A stretch of DNA of 64,000 nt, taken from contig JBDWSF010000013.1 in NCBI GenBank assembly GCA_039985655.1, forward strand, positions 54,126 to 118,125, given 5' to 3'. This document shows positions 35,446 through 44,116 of this stretch, in pieces. The number at the start of each line of letters is the position of its first letter. Position 1 is the first letter of the stretch. Below the pieces are notes generated by a model, which was not told the origin of the DNA, ran no database searches, and worked only from the letters and a program-made list of their open reading frames with translations. The position numbers and the translations under genes were made by a program. This stretch comes from Postechiella sp039985655 (GTDB lineage: Bacteria; Bacteroidota; Bacteroidia; Flavobacteriales; Flavobacteriaceae).

Positions 35446-36621
35446 ATGAAAAAATTAGTGATAGCATATAGTGGCGGATTAGATACGTCGTATTGTGCAG
35501 TAAGTTTATCAAAAGAATATGATGTACACGCCGTAAGTGTAAATACAGGTGGGTTTACAGATGAAGAAATTAAACATATAGAAAGTAATGCCTATAAAAT
35601 GGGGGTTTCTACTTATAAAAATATTGATGCGGTTGCTACATTTTACCAAAAAGTAGTGAAGTATTTAATATATGGAAATGTGTTAAAAAATAGTACGTAT
35701 CCACTTTCTGTAAGTGCAGAACGTATTATACAAGCTATAGAAATTGTTGAATATGCAAAAAGTATAGGTGCAGAATATATTGCTCATGGTAGTACAGGTG
35801 CAGGAAATGACCAAGTAAGATTTGATATGATTTTTCAAACATTGGCTCCAGGTATTAAAATTATTACACCAATTAGAGACGAGAAATTAACAAGACAAGA
35901 AGAAATAGAGTATTTAAAATCTGAAGGTATTGATATGCCTTGGGAAAAATCAAAATATTCTGTAAACAAAGGACTTTGGGGAACCAGTGTTGGAGGTGTT
36001 GAAACTTTAGAATCTGAAAAACCATTACCAAGTGAAGCCTACCCATCTCAATTAGAAAAGGAAGGTGAAGAAAAAGTAACATTGACTTTTAAAAATGGTG
36101 AATTTACTGCTTTAAATGGCGAAGAAAATGACCCCCAAATAAATATTGAAACCCTAAATGATAGAGCTTCTAAGTATGCTATTGGTAGAGATATTCATGT
36201 TGGTGATACCATTGTTGGTACTAAAGGACGCGTTGGTTTTGAAGCTGCTGCTGCTTTAATAACGGTAAAAGCACATCATTTGTTAGAGAAGCATACATTA
36301 ACAAAATGGCAATTACAACACAAAGAATATTTATCTAGTTTCTACGGCATGCATTTACATGAAGGTCAGTATTTAGATCCTGTAATGCGAGACACGGAAG
36401 CTTTTTTACAGAGTTCTCAAAAAATGGTTTCTGGAGATGTTGTTGTTACTTTAAAACCGTATCATTTTTCTTTAGATGGCATTGTTTCTGATCACGATTT
36501 AATGTCTAGTAAATTTAGTACGTATGGTGAAGAAAATAAAGCTTGGACGGCAGATGATGCTAAAGGATTTATCAAAATTCTAGGAAATCAAAATAAAATA
36601 TATAGACAAGTAAATTCTTAA
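35446..36621 (+). CDS. argG: Argininosuccinate synthase
   Basis: ATP-dependent joining of citrulline and aspartate. The N-terminal PP-loop is AYSGGLDTS (residues 8-16). Other family marks are AHGSTGAGNDQVRFD and KYSVNKGLWG. Length is 391 residues, normal for the family. It is the second gene of the arg operon and is followed by a 33-nt palindrome and argC. Confidence 0.96.
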   Translation: MKKLVIAYSGGLDTSYCAVSLSKEYDVHAVSVNTGGFTDEEIKHIESNAYKMGVSTYKNIDAVATFYQKVVKYLIYGNVLKNSTYPLSVSAERIIQAIEIVEYAKSIGAEYIAHGSTGAGNDQVRFDMIFQTLAPGIKIITPIRDEKLTRQEEIEYLKSEGIDMPWEKSKYSVNKGLWGTSVGGVETLESEKPLPSEAYPSQLEKEGEEKVTLTFKNGEFTALNGEENDPQINIETLNDRASKYAIGRDIHVGDTIVGTKGRVGFEAAAALITVKAHHLLEKHTLTKWQLQHKEYLSSFYGMHLHEGQYLDPVMRDTEAFLQSSQKMVSGDVVVTLKPYHFSLDGIVSDHDLMSSKFSTYGEENKAWTADDAKGFIKILGNQNKIYRQVNS

Positions 36622-36632
36622 TAGTTGTATGG

Positions 36633-36665
36633 AGACCTGTCAGGTTTTAAAAACCTGACAGGTCT
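36633..36665. repeat. 33-nt palindrome, type I (argG-argC gap)
   Basis: Perfect 16-bp arms (AGACCTGTCAGGTTTT) around one base. It is the best copy of a family with further type I members at 37714-37746, 42424-42456, 43921-43953 and 56785-56817, and a degenerate one at 5226-5250. All are intergenic. It can form a strong hairpin in the arg mRNA. Confidence 0.85.
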
Positions 36666-36687
36666 GGGAATCTTAATTAGTATTAAA

Positions 36688-37671
36688 ATGAATAAAATAA
36701 AAGCAGGAATTATAGGTGGAGCAGGTTATACTGCTGGTGAATTAATTAGATTATTAATTAATCATCCTGAAACTGAGATTGATTTTGTGTTTAGTACATC
36801 TAATGCAGGAAACAAGATTAGTAAGGTACATCAAGATTTAGTGGGGTCTTTAGACTTGAAGTTTACAGAAACTGTAAATCCTGATGTAGATGTGTTATTT
36901 TTATGTTTAGGTCATGGTAATTCGGTTAAGTTTTTATCTGCAAATGCGTTTTCGGATAACACAAAAATTATCGATTTAGGAAATGATTTTAGATTAGAAG
37001 CTGATAAGGTTTTTGAAGGTAAAACGTTTGTTTATGGTTTGCCAGAATTACAAAAAGAGGATATAAAATCTGCCAAGTATATTGCGAATCCAGGATGTTT
37101 TGCAACAGCCATTCAGTTGGGGTTATTGCCTTTGGCAGATAAAGGATTGCTAAGTAAAGATGTGCATGTTAATGCCGTAACTGGTGCAACTGGAGCAGGA
37201 ACATCGTTATCTGCAACGACACATTATACGTGGCGAGATAATAATTTTTCGTATTACAAACCGTTTACGCATCAGCATTTAGGAGAAATAAATCAGTCAG
37301 TAAATCAATTACAAAACGATTTTTCTTCGGAAATTATTTTTATGCCAAATAGAGGTAATTTTTCTAGAGGGATTTTTGCAACAATTTATACTGATTTTGA
37401 AGGTAGTGTTGAGGAAGCAAAAGACATTTACACCTCGTTTTATAAAGATGCTAAATTCACGTTTGTATCAGACGAATTTTTACACATGAAACAAGTTGTG
37501 AATACTAATAAGTGTTTGGTACATTTACATAAACATAATGGTAAATTATTAATTACAAGTGTTATTGATAATTTATTGAAAGGTGCTTCTGGTCAAGCGG
37601 TTCAAAATATGAACTTGATGTTTGGTTTGGAAGAAACGACTGGATTGGGGTTGAAAGCGACTTATTTTTAA
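36688..37671 (+). CDS. argC: N-acetyl-gamma-glutamyl-phosphate reductase
   Basis: NADPH-dependent reduction of acylglutamyl phosphate. The start at 36688 (MNKIKAGIIGGAGYTAGEL) puts the Rossmann loop GGAGYTAGEL at the N-terminus; the frame is open to 36625, but that part only translates the palindrome. The catalytic Cys is in IANPGCFATAIQLGL. Length is 327 residues. It lies between argG and proC. Confidence 0.95.
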   Translation: MNKIKAGIIGGAGYTAGELIRLLINHPETEIDFVFSTSNAGNKISKVHQDLVGSLDLKFTETVNPDVDVLFLCLGHGNSVKFLSANAFSDNTKIIDLGNDFRLEADKVFEGKTFVYGLPELQKEDIKSAKYIANPGCFATAIQLGLLPLADKGLLSKDVHVNAVTGATGAGTSLSATTHYTWRDNNFSYYKPFTHQHLGEINQSVNQLQNDFSSEIIFMPNRGNFSRGIFATIYTDFEGSVEEAKDIYTSFYKDAKFTFVSDEFLHMKQVVNTNKCLVHLHKHNGKLLITSVIDNLLKGASGQAVQNMNLMFGLEETTGLGLKATYF

Positions 37672-37713
37672 TCCCCGCCTAGCCTTCCCGAGGAGGAGGA
37701 ATAGATTGTGTTT

Positions 37714-37746
37714 AGACCTGTCAGGTTTTAGAAACCTGACAGGTCT
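37714..37746. repeat. 33-nt palindrome, type I (argC-proC gap)
   Basis: AGACCTGTCAGGTTT and AAACCTGACAGGTCT around TAG. Same family as 36633-36665, here followed directly by a longer repeat element. Confidence 0.85.
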
Positions 37747-37759
37747 GAAACATAACAGT

Positions 37760-37848
37760 GGCGCGTTAGTGATTGAACGGCCTGTTTGAGCTCCCCGACC
37801 TTTTGGGAGGGAGAGAGTAGTGAAAGCGCGACCCTTGTGGTAACGCCA
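37760..37848. repeat. Longer intergenic repeat element, copy A
   Basis: The segment GCGCGTTAGTGATTGAACGG through GTGAAAGCGCGACCC to TAACGCC matches 60400-60486 in the same orientation. The region 54418-54576 has its two ends in reverse orientation around a longer centre. The inner part CTCCCCGACC/GGGAGGGAG can fold. It may be a small non-autonomous mobile element or a structured RNA. Confidence 0.65.
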
Positions 37849-37870
37849 AAAAAAATAAAATAATAGAACT

Positions 37871-38665
37871 ATGAAAATAGCAATTATAGGAACTGGAAAT
37901 TTAGGAAGCTCGATTGCAAAAGGGCTTATTGGTAATAAATCGTTTACAACGTTGTATTTAAGTGATAGAAATACGAAGGCGGTAATTAGTTTTGATACGT
38001 TGGAAAATGTTACTGTAACTAGTGATAATGTGTTGGCGGTTGAGAATTCGGATATCGTAATTTTTGCATTACAGCCTAAGCATATTGATGGGGTGTTGGA
38101 AAGTGTGAAATCTAAGATTACAAATAGTCATATTGTTATGTCTGTCGCGGCAGGTGTTGAGTTAGCTAGAATTGAAAATATTTTAGGAGCCGATAAAAAC
38201 ATTATTAGAGTGATGCCAAATACGGCTATTTCTATTGGGAAATCTATGACATGTATTGCTGCGAATGGTACAGGACAAGATAAAGTGCCTTTGGCTGAAG
38301 AAATCTTTAATCAATTAGGAACAACTATGGTGATTCCTGAAGATTTGATACAAGCGGCCACTGTAATTTGTGCCAGTGGGATTGCGTTTTGGATGCGCTT
38401 GGTGCGTGCAACTACACAAGGTGCTATTCAATTAGGTTTTGAAGCTAAAGAGGCTCATGAATTGGCGGTACAAACCTGTTTTGGTTCTGCTAGTTTGTTA
38501 ATAGAATCTGGAAGGCATCCTGAACAAGAAATTGATCGCGTTACAACACCAAGTGGTTGTACTATTGAAGGTTTAAACGAAATGGAGCACCAAGGATTAA
38601 GTTCGGCTTTAATTCAAGGTATTGTAGCTTCGTTTGAAAAGATTAATCAATTAAAAAAGAATTAA
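37871..38665 (+). CDS. proC: Pyrroline-5-carboxylate reductase
   Basis: Last step of proline synthesis. The NAD(P) loop is IAIIGTGNLGSSIAKGL at the N-terminus. Family motifs are VSVAAGVELARIE-like (here MSVAAGVELARIE), MPNTAISIG and TTPSGCTIEGLNEME near the C-terminus. 264 residues, normal. One base separates its stop from the argD start, so proline and arginine genes are tightly coupled here. Confidence 0.95.
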   Translation: MKIAIIGTGNLGSSIAKGLIGNKSFTTLYLSDRNTKAVISFDTLENVTVTSDNVLAVENSDIVIFALQPKHIDGVLESVKSKITNSHIVMSVAAGVELARIENILGADKNIIRVMPNTAISIGKSMTCIAANGTGQDKVPLAEEIFNQLGTTMVIPEDLIQAATVICASGIAFWMRLVRATTQGAIQLGFEAKEAHELAVQTCFGSASLLIESGRHPEQEIDRVTTPSGCTIEGLNEMEHQGLSSALIQGIVASFEKINQLKKN

Positions 38666-38666
38666 A

Positions 38667-39800
38667 ATGCCATTATTTGACGTTTATCCATTATATAATG
38701 TAACTCCAGTTTCTGGAAAAGGTATTCATGTTTACGATGATAAGGGGACTGAATATTTAGATCTTTACGGCGGACATGCTGTAATGTCTATTGGGCATTC
38801 ACATCCTAATTATGTGAAAGCGATTACCAATCAAGTGGAAACTTTAGGGTTTTACTCGAATGCGATTCAGAATCCGTTACAAAAACAATTAGCAGATAAG
38901 CTTGAAGTGCTTTCTGGATGTAAAGACTACGAATTATTTTTATGTAGTTCTGGTGCAGAAGCTAATGAAAATGCTTTAAAATTAGCATCGTTTAAAACAG
39001 GAAAAAAACGTGTTGTGGCCTTTAGTAATGGGTTTCATGGACGGACATCGGCAGCTGTTGCAGCAACCGATAACAAAAATATTATTGCGCCAATTAATGC
39101 ACAACAAGCCGTAACTATTTTACCTTTAAATGATATTGAAGGTGTTAAAACAGAATTGGAAAAAGGTGATGTTTGCGCTGTAATTGTTGAGTTTATTCAA
39201 GGTATTGGCGGATTGGATCAAGGAACTACCGCGTTTTTTGAGGCAGTAGATAAACTGTGTAAAGCTAATAATACCATGTTTATTGCTGATGAAATTCAGT
39301 GTGGTTATGCACGTTCTGGTAAATTCTTTGCATTTCAGTATTATAATGTAACACCAGATATTATTTCGTTAGCTAAAGGTATGGGGAATGGTTTTCCTAT
39401 TGGAGGAATTTTAATTCACCCAAGTATTGAATCTAAATATGGTATGTTAGGGACAACCTTTGGAGGTAATCATTTGGCATGTGCTGCGGGTATAGCGGTT
39501 TTAGATACGATTGAAGAAGAGCAATTACTAGCAAATATAAATGAGATGTCAGCGTATTTCATGTCTATTGCTAAAACGATTCCGCAGATAAAAAAGATTA
39601 AAGGAAGAGGTTTAATGCTTGGTCTAGAATTCGATTTTGAAGTTGGCGATCTACGCAAAGATTTAATTTATAATTACCACATGTTTACTGGTGGTGCAGC
39701 AAATAAAAAGCTGTTGAGAATTTTACCACCATTAAATATAGAGAAAGAACATATTGGTCAATTTTTTGAAGCTTTGAAAAAGGCTTTAATATCGAACTAA
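38667..39800 (+). CDS. argD: Acetylornithine (succinylornithine) aminotransferase
   Basis: Class III PLP aminotransferase of 377 residues. PLP phosphate-binding CSSGAEANENALKLA, FIADEIQCGYARSGKFF with the PLP Asp, and SLAKGMGNGFPIGG with the Schiff-base Lys are all present. It turns acylglutamate semialdehyde into acylornithine. It could also link to proline through glutamate semialdehyde, given the mixed operon, but that is inference. Confidence 0.93.
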   Translation: MPLFDVYPLYNVTPVSGKGIHVYDDKGTEYLDLYGGHAVMSIGHSHPNYVKAITNQVETLGFYSNAIQNPLQKQLADKLEVLSGCKDYELFLCSSGAEANENALKLASFKTGKKRVVAFSNGFHGRTSAAVAATDNKNIIAPINAQQAVTILPLNDIEGVKTELEKGDVCAVIVEFIQGIGGLDQGTTAFFEAVDKLCKANNTMFIADEIQCGYARSGKFFAFQYYNVTPDIISLAKGMGNGFPIGGILIHPSIESKYGMLGTTFGGNHLACAAGIAVLDTIEEEQLLANINEMSAYFMSIAKTIPQIKKIKGRGLMLGLEFDFEVGDLRKDLIYNYHMFTGGAANKKLLRILPPLNIEKEHIGQFFEALKKALISN

Positions 39801-39812
39801 TTAAGATTTAAA

Positions 39813-40370
39813 ATGAAAAAATATATCACTCTTTTGGCTATATTTTCTTTTTTAATGACAAATGCACAGTTTAAGAAAGGTGTGATTTATTTAAAGGATG
39901 GGAATACTTATGAAGGCTTAATTAAACTAAAAAAATTTGGAGGTATAAAATATAAAGAGAATGAAGCTTCGGAAGCTCAATCTTTTGATTTTATTCAGAT
40001 GAAAGGGTATGACGTTACAGAGCATGGACGTGTCAAGTTTAGATATAAAAAAGTTGGTGATTTTCATAAGATGATGAAGGTTGTAAGGTTAGGTAAAATT
40101 AATTTATATAGTGTTTTTGTTTCCAATGAAGTAAAAGATCAAGGTTTCATTAAAAAAAAAACCATGATAGAGGAACTCCCTATTTCGAGTGGAAATATAT
40201 ATTATATTGAGAAATGGGAAACTACTGTCAGAATTGGGAGTAAAATTAAAAAAGGAAAATTATATTTATTTGAGGGTTGTCCAATTTTATTAGAAAAAAT
40301 AAAAAAGAAAGAATTCAAAAAAGATGACATTTATAAAATAGTTAACTATTATATAAATGACTGTAAATAA
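39813..40370 (+). CDS. Small secreted protein of unknown function inside the arg-pro operon
   Basis: 185 residues with a clear signal peptide (LLAIFSFLMTNAQ, cut before Gln). The mature part is very Lys-rich and beta-predicted, starting FKKGVIYLKDGNTYEGLIKL; no domain is recognised. It sits 12 bases after argD and 35 before proA in the same direction. No biosynthetic role is apparent, so it may be a recent insertion carried by the operon. Confidence 0.7.
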   Translation: MKKYITLLAIFSFLMTNAQFKKGVIYLKDGNTYEGLIKLKKFGGIKYKENEASEAQSFDFIQMKGYDVTEHGRVKFRYKKVGDFHKMMKVVRLGKINLYSVFVSNEVKDQGFIKKKTMIEELPISSGNIYYIEKWETTVRIGSKIKKGKLYLFEGCPILLEKIKKKEFKKDDIYKIVNYYINDCK

Positions 40371-40405
40371 TAACTCTTTTAATAGAGTAGTAGAAGATTA
40401 AAAAA

Positions 40406-41602
40406 ATGAACAAAATACTTAGCATAGACAAACGTAACGCGGTATTAAATTCCATGCAGGAATTAGTGAAAACCCATGCAAAAACAATCCTTGATGCCAA
40501 TAAAATTGACATGGATAGTTATGATGGTGGTGATTTAGCCATGCGTGATCGTTTAAAAGTAAATGATGATAAAATTGACGGCATGATAGAATCTTTACGT
40601 CAATTATCAGAGCTTGTAGATCCTGTTGGTGTAGAACGTTTTCGCTTTACGCACGACAATGGTATGCAGGTTTACAATCGTACAGCATCTTTTGGTACAG
40701 TTATGATTATTTATGAATCTAGACCAGACGTCACTATTGAAGCTGGAGGTATAGCATTTAAATCAGGTAATAAAATTTTACTTAAAGGTGGTAAAGAATC
40801 TTTAAACTCTAATTTGGCTATTGTTGCTTTGTGGCATAAGGCTTTAGAGGATAACGATGTGAGTACAGACTGGGTCGAGTATTTAAATTATAACCGTACA
40901 GAAACGCAGGCTTTTTTAGAAAATCCAACGCAGCGTTTAGATTTAATTGTCCCACGAGGCGGCGAACGTTTAATCGAATTTGTGAAGTTAAACGCGAAAT
41001 GTCCTGTTATAATAAGTGGACGGGGTAACAATTTTGTTTATGTTCATAAACATGCAAATCCAGCAATGGCTTTAGACATTATTGTGAATGCTAAAACGGC
41101 TAAAATATCGGCCTGTAATGCTGTTGATAAAGTTTTGATTGATGCCGATTTACCAAATAGGGAACAATTTATAAAAGAATTATTAGCGCGTTTAGAATCT
41201 CATAAAGTAGAAGTCTTAGGCGATGCGAGTTTTAGTAATTGTACAGAAGTAACACCAATAACAAGTGATGCTGTTTGGTATGAAGAGTTTTTAGATTATA
41301 AAATTGTTTTAGGTAGTATTGCAAATACACAAGCAGCTATTGAGATGATAAATAAATATAGCGGAGGTCATTCTGCAACCATAGTCACTGTGGCAGAAGC
41401 TGCAGCAGATAATTTTATGGCAACTGTAGATTGTGCTGCGGTATATCATAATGCATCGACGCGTTTTACAGATGGGTTTGAATTTGGTTTAGGTGGAGAA
41501 CTGGCTATAGGTACAGATAAATTACACCAACGCGGGCCAATTGGTTTACAGCATTTGGTTACTAATAAATGGTATGTTCATGGAAACGGACAAATACGAT
41601 AA
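40406..41602 (+). CDS. proA: Glutamate-5-semialdehyde dehydrogenase (gamma-glutamyl phosphate reductase)
   Basis: NADPH-dependent reduction of glutamyl phosphate, second proline step. ALDH-like fold of 398 residues with VMIIYESRPDVTIEAGG, IVPRGGERLIEFV and the catalytic Cys in AKISACNAVDKVL. It precedes proB by 52 bases, the reverse of the common proBA order. Confidence 0.95.
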   Translation: MNKILSIDKRNAVLNSMQELVKTHAKTILDANKIDMDSYDGGDLAMRDRLKVNDDKIDGMIESLRQLSELVDPVGVERFRFTHDNGMQVYNRTASFGTVMIIYESRPDVTIEAGGIAFKSGNKILLKGGKESLNSNLAIVALWHKALEDNDVSTDWVEYLNYNRTETQAFLENPTQRLDLIVPRGGERLIEFVKLNAKCPVIISGRGNNFVYVHKHANPAMALDIIVNAKTAKISACNAVDKVLIDADLPNREQFIKELLARLESHKVEVLGDASFSNCTEVTPITSDAVWYEEFLDYKIVLGSIANTQAAIEMINKYSGGHSATIVTVAEAAADNFMATVDCAAVYHNASTRFTDGFEFGLGGELAIGTDKLHQRGPIGLQHLVTNKWYVHGNGQIR

Positions 41603-41654
41603 GCATGCAGCCCATAATGGGTATTTGAAAAATAAGTAGGTGAAGTTTTAAATA

Positions 41655-42416
41655 ATGAAGAAAAAACGCATATTATTAAAAATAGGTTCTAATACGCTTA
41701 CTAAAGAAACCGATAATATCTCTAGAGGTAAGATTGAAGATATCGCGAATCAAATTGCAAAACTTCAAGACACTTGCGAGTTTATTATTGTAAGTTCTGG
41801 TGCTATTGCAGTGGCAAAACAGTTTGTTAAATTAGAAAGTAAACGTAAAGAACTTTTTGTAAAACAAGCATTAGCATCTATTGGTCAGCCGCATCTTATT
41901 CGTATTTATCAAGAGATTTTTAGAGAGCTTGGTTTGCTAACATCACAATGCTTATTGTCTTATTCAGACTTTGAAAAGGAACAGAGTAAAACAAATATTG
42001 TAAATACAATTAATGTATTAGTCAACAATAATTATATTCCTATTATTAATGAAAATGATACCGTTGCCACGGATGAAATTAAATTTGGTGATAACGATAA
42101 ATTAGGTGCTTTAACAGCATCACTTTTAGAAGTCGATTTGTTTATTATAGCAACGAATACAAATGGCATTTATACGAAAGAATCTATTGAAAACGGTCAC
42201 CCAAAAACAATTGCTGAGGTTGTCGATTTTGATGAATTAAGAAAGCAAGTTGTAAGTTCTAAATCATCGCATGGTAGCGGTGGTATGGAATCTAAGATTG
42301 AAGCCGTTTCAGTTACAAAAGCAGCAAATATCGAAACCTGGATTGTAAATGGACTGGAAGATAATTTTATTTTAAATGCTTTTGATGATAATGTGCCGTT
42401 TACTAAAATAAAATAA
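41655..42416 (+). CDS. proB: Glutamate 5-kinase, short form without PUA domain
   Basis: ATP-dependent phosphorylation of glutamate, first proline step and usual control point. Amino-acid-kinase fold of 253 residues: KIGSNTLT at the N-terminus, IIVSSGAIAVAKQ, NENDTVATDEIKFGDND and HGSGGMESKIEA. The E. coli enzyme has an extra ~100-residue C-terminal PUA domain, which is missing here. A palindrome pair (42424-42500) follows. Confidence 0.94.
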   Translation: MKKKRILLKIGSNTLTKETDNISRGKIEDIANQIAKLQDTCEFIIVSSGAIAVAKQFVKLESKRKELFVKQALASIGQPHLIRIYQEIFRELGLLTSQCLLSYSDFEKEQSKTNIVNTINVLVNNNYIPIINENDTVATDEIKFGDNDKLGALTASLLEVDLFIIATNTNGIYTKESIENGHPKTIAEVVDFDELRKQVVSSKSSHGSGGMESKIEAVSVTKAANIETWIVNGLEDNFILNAFDDNVPFTKIK

Positions 42417-42423
42417 GAAAGTT

Positions 42424-42456
42424 AGATCTGTCAGGTTTTTAAAACCTGACAGGTCT
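42424..42456. repeat. 33-nt palindrome, type I (after proB)
   Basis: AGATCTGTCAGGTTTT with AAAACCTGACAGGTCT; one mismatch near the end. Family as at 36633-36665. Confidence 0.85.
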
Positions 42457-42469
42457 ATTGAAATAAATG

Positions 42470-42500
42470 AATCTGCAAGGTTTCAAAAATCTTGTAGATT
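42470..42500. repeat. 31-nt palindrome, type II (AATCTGCAAGGTTT...)
   Basis: AATCTGCAAG and CTTGTAGATT around TTTCAAAAAT. It is a sister of type I with CTGCAAGG in place of CTGTCAGG; other type II copies are at 56831-56861 and 60315-60346. It abuts the start region of the GNAT gene. Confidence 0.75.
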
Positions 42501-42575
42501 CTAATAAAAGAAACAACACTGTCTAGTTTTGAGTTAAAATATATCGATACGAAAAGTGCTTTTTATGAAGAAGCT

Positions 42576-42962
42576 GTGCGGTTAAGAAAATCTCTGTTTT
42601 TCAAAAACATGAAAAATAGTAGGGATTTAATTCAAGATGATTTTGAATCAAAAGGCATTCATTTAGTGTGTTTAAATGATGATGAGGTTGTTGGAACAGG
42701 ACGTTTAAATATTGAAAATGAAGTAGGTGTGATTTCTCAAATGGCAATAAAAGAAAGTCATCAAAAAAGAGGAATAGACGCAACTATTTTAAAAGCGTTG
42801 ATTAAGAAAAGTAAAGAAAATAAGATCATAGATATAGAGCTTAGTGCGCGAGAAACCGCATTAACATTTTATGAAAAATTTGGTTTTGTTGCTTTCGGAA
42901 ATAAATATCCGTCGCAGAAAACACAAGTTATTCATCAGAAAATGAAATTGATTATTAAATAG
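42576..42962 (+). CDS. GNAT-family N-acetyltransferase with unclear start
   Basis: From GTG 42576 it has 128 residues with the acyl-CoA loop AIKESHQKRGIDATIL and the end LTFYEKFGFVAFG. Coding-like sequence (SFELKYIDTKSAFYEEAV) continues in frame upstream to about 42519 and looks like the missing first strand of the fold, but no ATG, GTG or TTG is present there. The start may be non-standard, or the original start was lost when the type II palindrome arrived. It resembles the ElaA/YjcF-like small acetyltransferases. Substrate unknown; it is 7 bases before argF'. Confidence 0.75.
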   Translation: MRLRKSLFFKNMKNSRDLIQDDFESKGIHLVCLNDDEVVGTGRLNIENEVGVISQMAIKESHQKRGIDATILKALIKKSKENKIIDIELSARETALTFYEKFGFVAFGNKYPSQKTQVIHQKMKLIIK

Positions 42963-42969
42963 ATTTAGA

Positions 42970-43914
42970 ATGAAACATTACACCTCCATAAACGATATAG
43001 ACGATATCAATTCTTGGATTGAAGATGCGAAAGCATTAAAAGCAAATCCGTTAAAACACATCGAACTGGGAAAAAATAAAACCATTGGTTTATTATTTTT
43101 TAATTCGAGTTTACGTACGCGTTTAAGTACGCAAAAAGCGGCTTTAAATTTGGGAATGGATCCTATTGTAATGAATGTTTCTGGAGATGCTTGGGGTATC
43201 GAGTTTGGAGATGGAGCGGTCATGGATGGAAATACTGCAGAGCATATAAAAGAAGCTGCAGCAGTCGTATCTCAATATTGTGATATTATTGCAGTACGAG
43301 CATTTCCATCGTTAACAGATAAAGAAAAAGACGAAAGCGAGCATGTTATGAGTTCTTTTAAAAAGTATGCTTCAGTGCCTATTGTAAGTATGGAAAGTGC
43401 TACAGGACATCCTTTGCAAGGATTAACAGATGCCATTACTATTTCGGAAAATGCAAAAGTAACACGACCAAAAGTGGTGTTAAGTTGGGCGCCACACGTT
43501 AAAGCACTACCGCACGCTGTTGCAAATAGTTTTGTTCAAGCGATGCAAAAAATGGATGTAGAATTTGTTATTGCAAATCCAGAAGGTTATAACCTAAATC
43601 CAGAAATTACTGGAGATACTCCAATTTATAACGATCAAGAAGACGCTTTTAAAGATGCGGATTTTGTATACACAAAAAACTGGAGTTCTTTCGAAGACTA
43701 TGGGAAGGTCAATAGTACAGACCCTAATTGGATGATAACAAAAGATAAAATAGGCGATGCTAAATTTATGCACTGCTTACCTGTAAGACGAAATGTGGTG
43801 GTCGAAGATGCTGTTTTAGATACCGATAGTTCTTTAGTAATCGAACAGGCAAATAATAGAACCTATGCAGCACAATTGGTGCTTAAAAAGATATTAGAAG
43901 AATTAGATAATTAG
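42970..43914 (+). CDS. argF': N-acetyl/N-succinylornithine carbamoyltransferase, Bacteroidetes type
   Basis: 314 residues. The carbamoyl-phosphate motif is FFNSSLRTRLSTQKAA, with Leu-Arg-Thr-Arg where ordinary ornithine transcarbamylases have S-T-R-T. Other features are SGDAWGIEFGDG, SATGHPLQGLTDA and the C-terminal MHCLPVRRNVVV. These match the family that carbamoylates acylated ornithine, so deacylation occurs after this step, by ArgE. Whether the acyl group is acetyl or succinyl cannot be settled from sequence here. Confidence 0.92.
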   Translation: MKHYTSINDIDDINSWIEDAKALKANPLKHIELGKNKTIGLLFFNSSLRTRLSTQKAALNLGMDPIVMNVSGDAWGIEFGDGAVMDGNTAEHIKEAAAVVSQYCDIIAVRAFPSLTDKEKDESEHVMSSFKKYASVPIVSMESATGHPLQGLTDAITISENAKVTRPKVVLSWAPHVKALPHAVANSFVQAMQKMDVEFVIANPEGYNLNPEITGDTPIYNDQEDAFKDADFVYTKNWSSFEDYGKVNSTDPNWMITKDKIGDAKFMHCLPVRRNVVVEDAVLDTDSSLVIEQANNRTYAAQLVLKKILEELDN

Positions 43915-43920
43915 TTTATT

Positions 43921-43953
43921 AGACCTGACAGGTTTTTAAAATCTGACAGGTCT
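43921..43953. repeat. 33-nt palindrome, type I (argF'-argB gap)
   Basis: AGACCTGACAGGTTTTTAAAATCTGACAGGTCT; near-perfect arms with one mismatch. Family as at 36633-36665. Confidence 0.85.
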
Positions 43954-43980
43954 TGTTTACTCAACAGTTAAAAGGTAACC

Positions 43981-44062
43981 GTCATTGCGAAAGAAGCACG
44001 ATTGAAGTAATCTCTTCACTAGAAAGAGATTACTTCATCATAAAAAACACTCTTCGTAATGA
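43981..44062. repeat. 82-nt nested hairpin repeat (GTCATTGCGAA...TTCGTAATGA)
   Basis: Outer arms GTCATTGCGAAAGAAG and CTCTTCGTAATGA enclose a perfect 13-bp inner stem, GAAGTAATCTCTT (44004-44016) with AAGAGATTACTTC (44024-44036). This is the design of a dispersed hairpin repeat or miniature element. A TGAGCGTAGTCGAA repeat follows at 44082-44100. Confidence 0.75.
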
Positions 44063-44081
44063 TAAAATAATATATTGCTAG

Positions 44082-44100
44082 GTTGAGCGTAGTCGAAACT
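44082..44100. repeat. Short repeat TTGAGCGTAGTCGAA
   Basis: Second copy of the motif at 1214-1234, differing by one base in the core. Confidence 0.5.
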
Positions 44101-44116
44101 TAATTTAAAGAAAAAA

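Noticed and set aside
36625..36687. N-terminal extension of argC
   Set aside because: It only translates the 33-nt palindrome; the Rossmann loop should be near the N-terminus, as it is from 36688.
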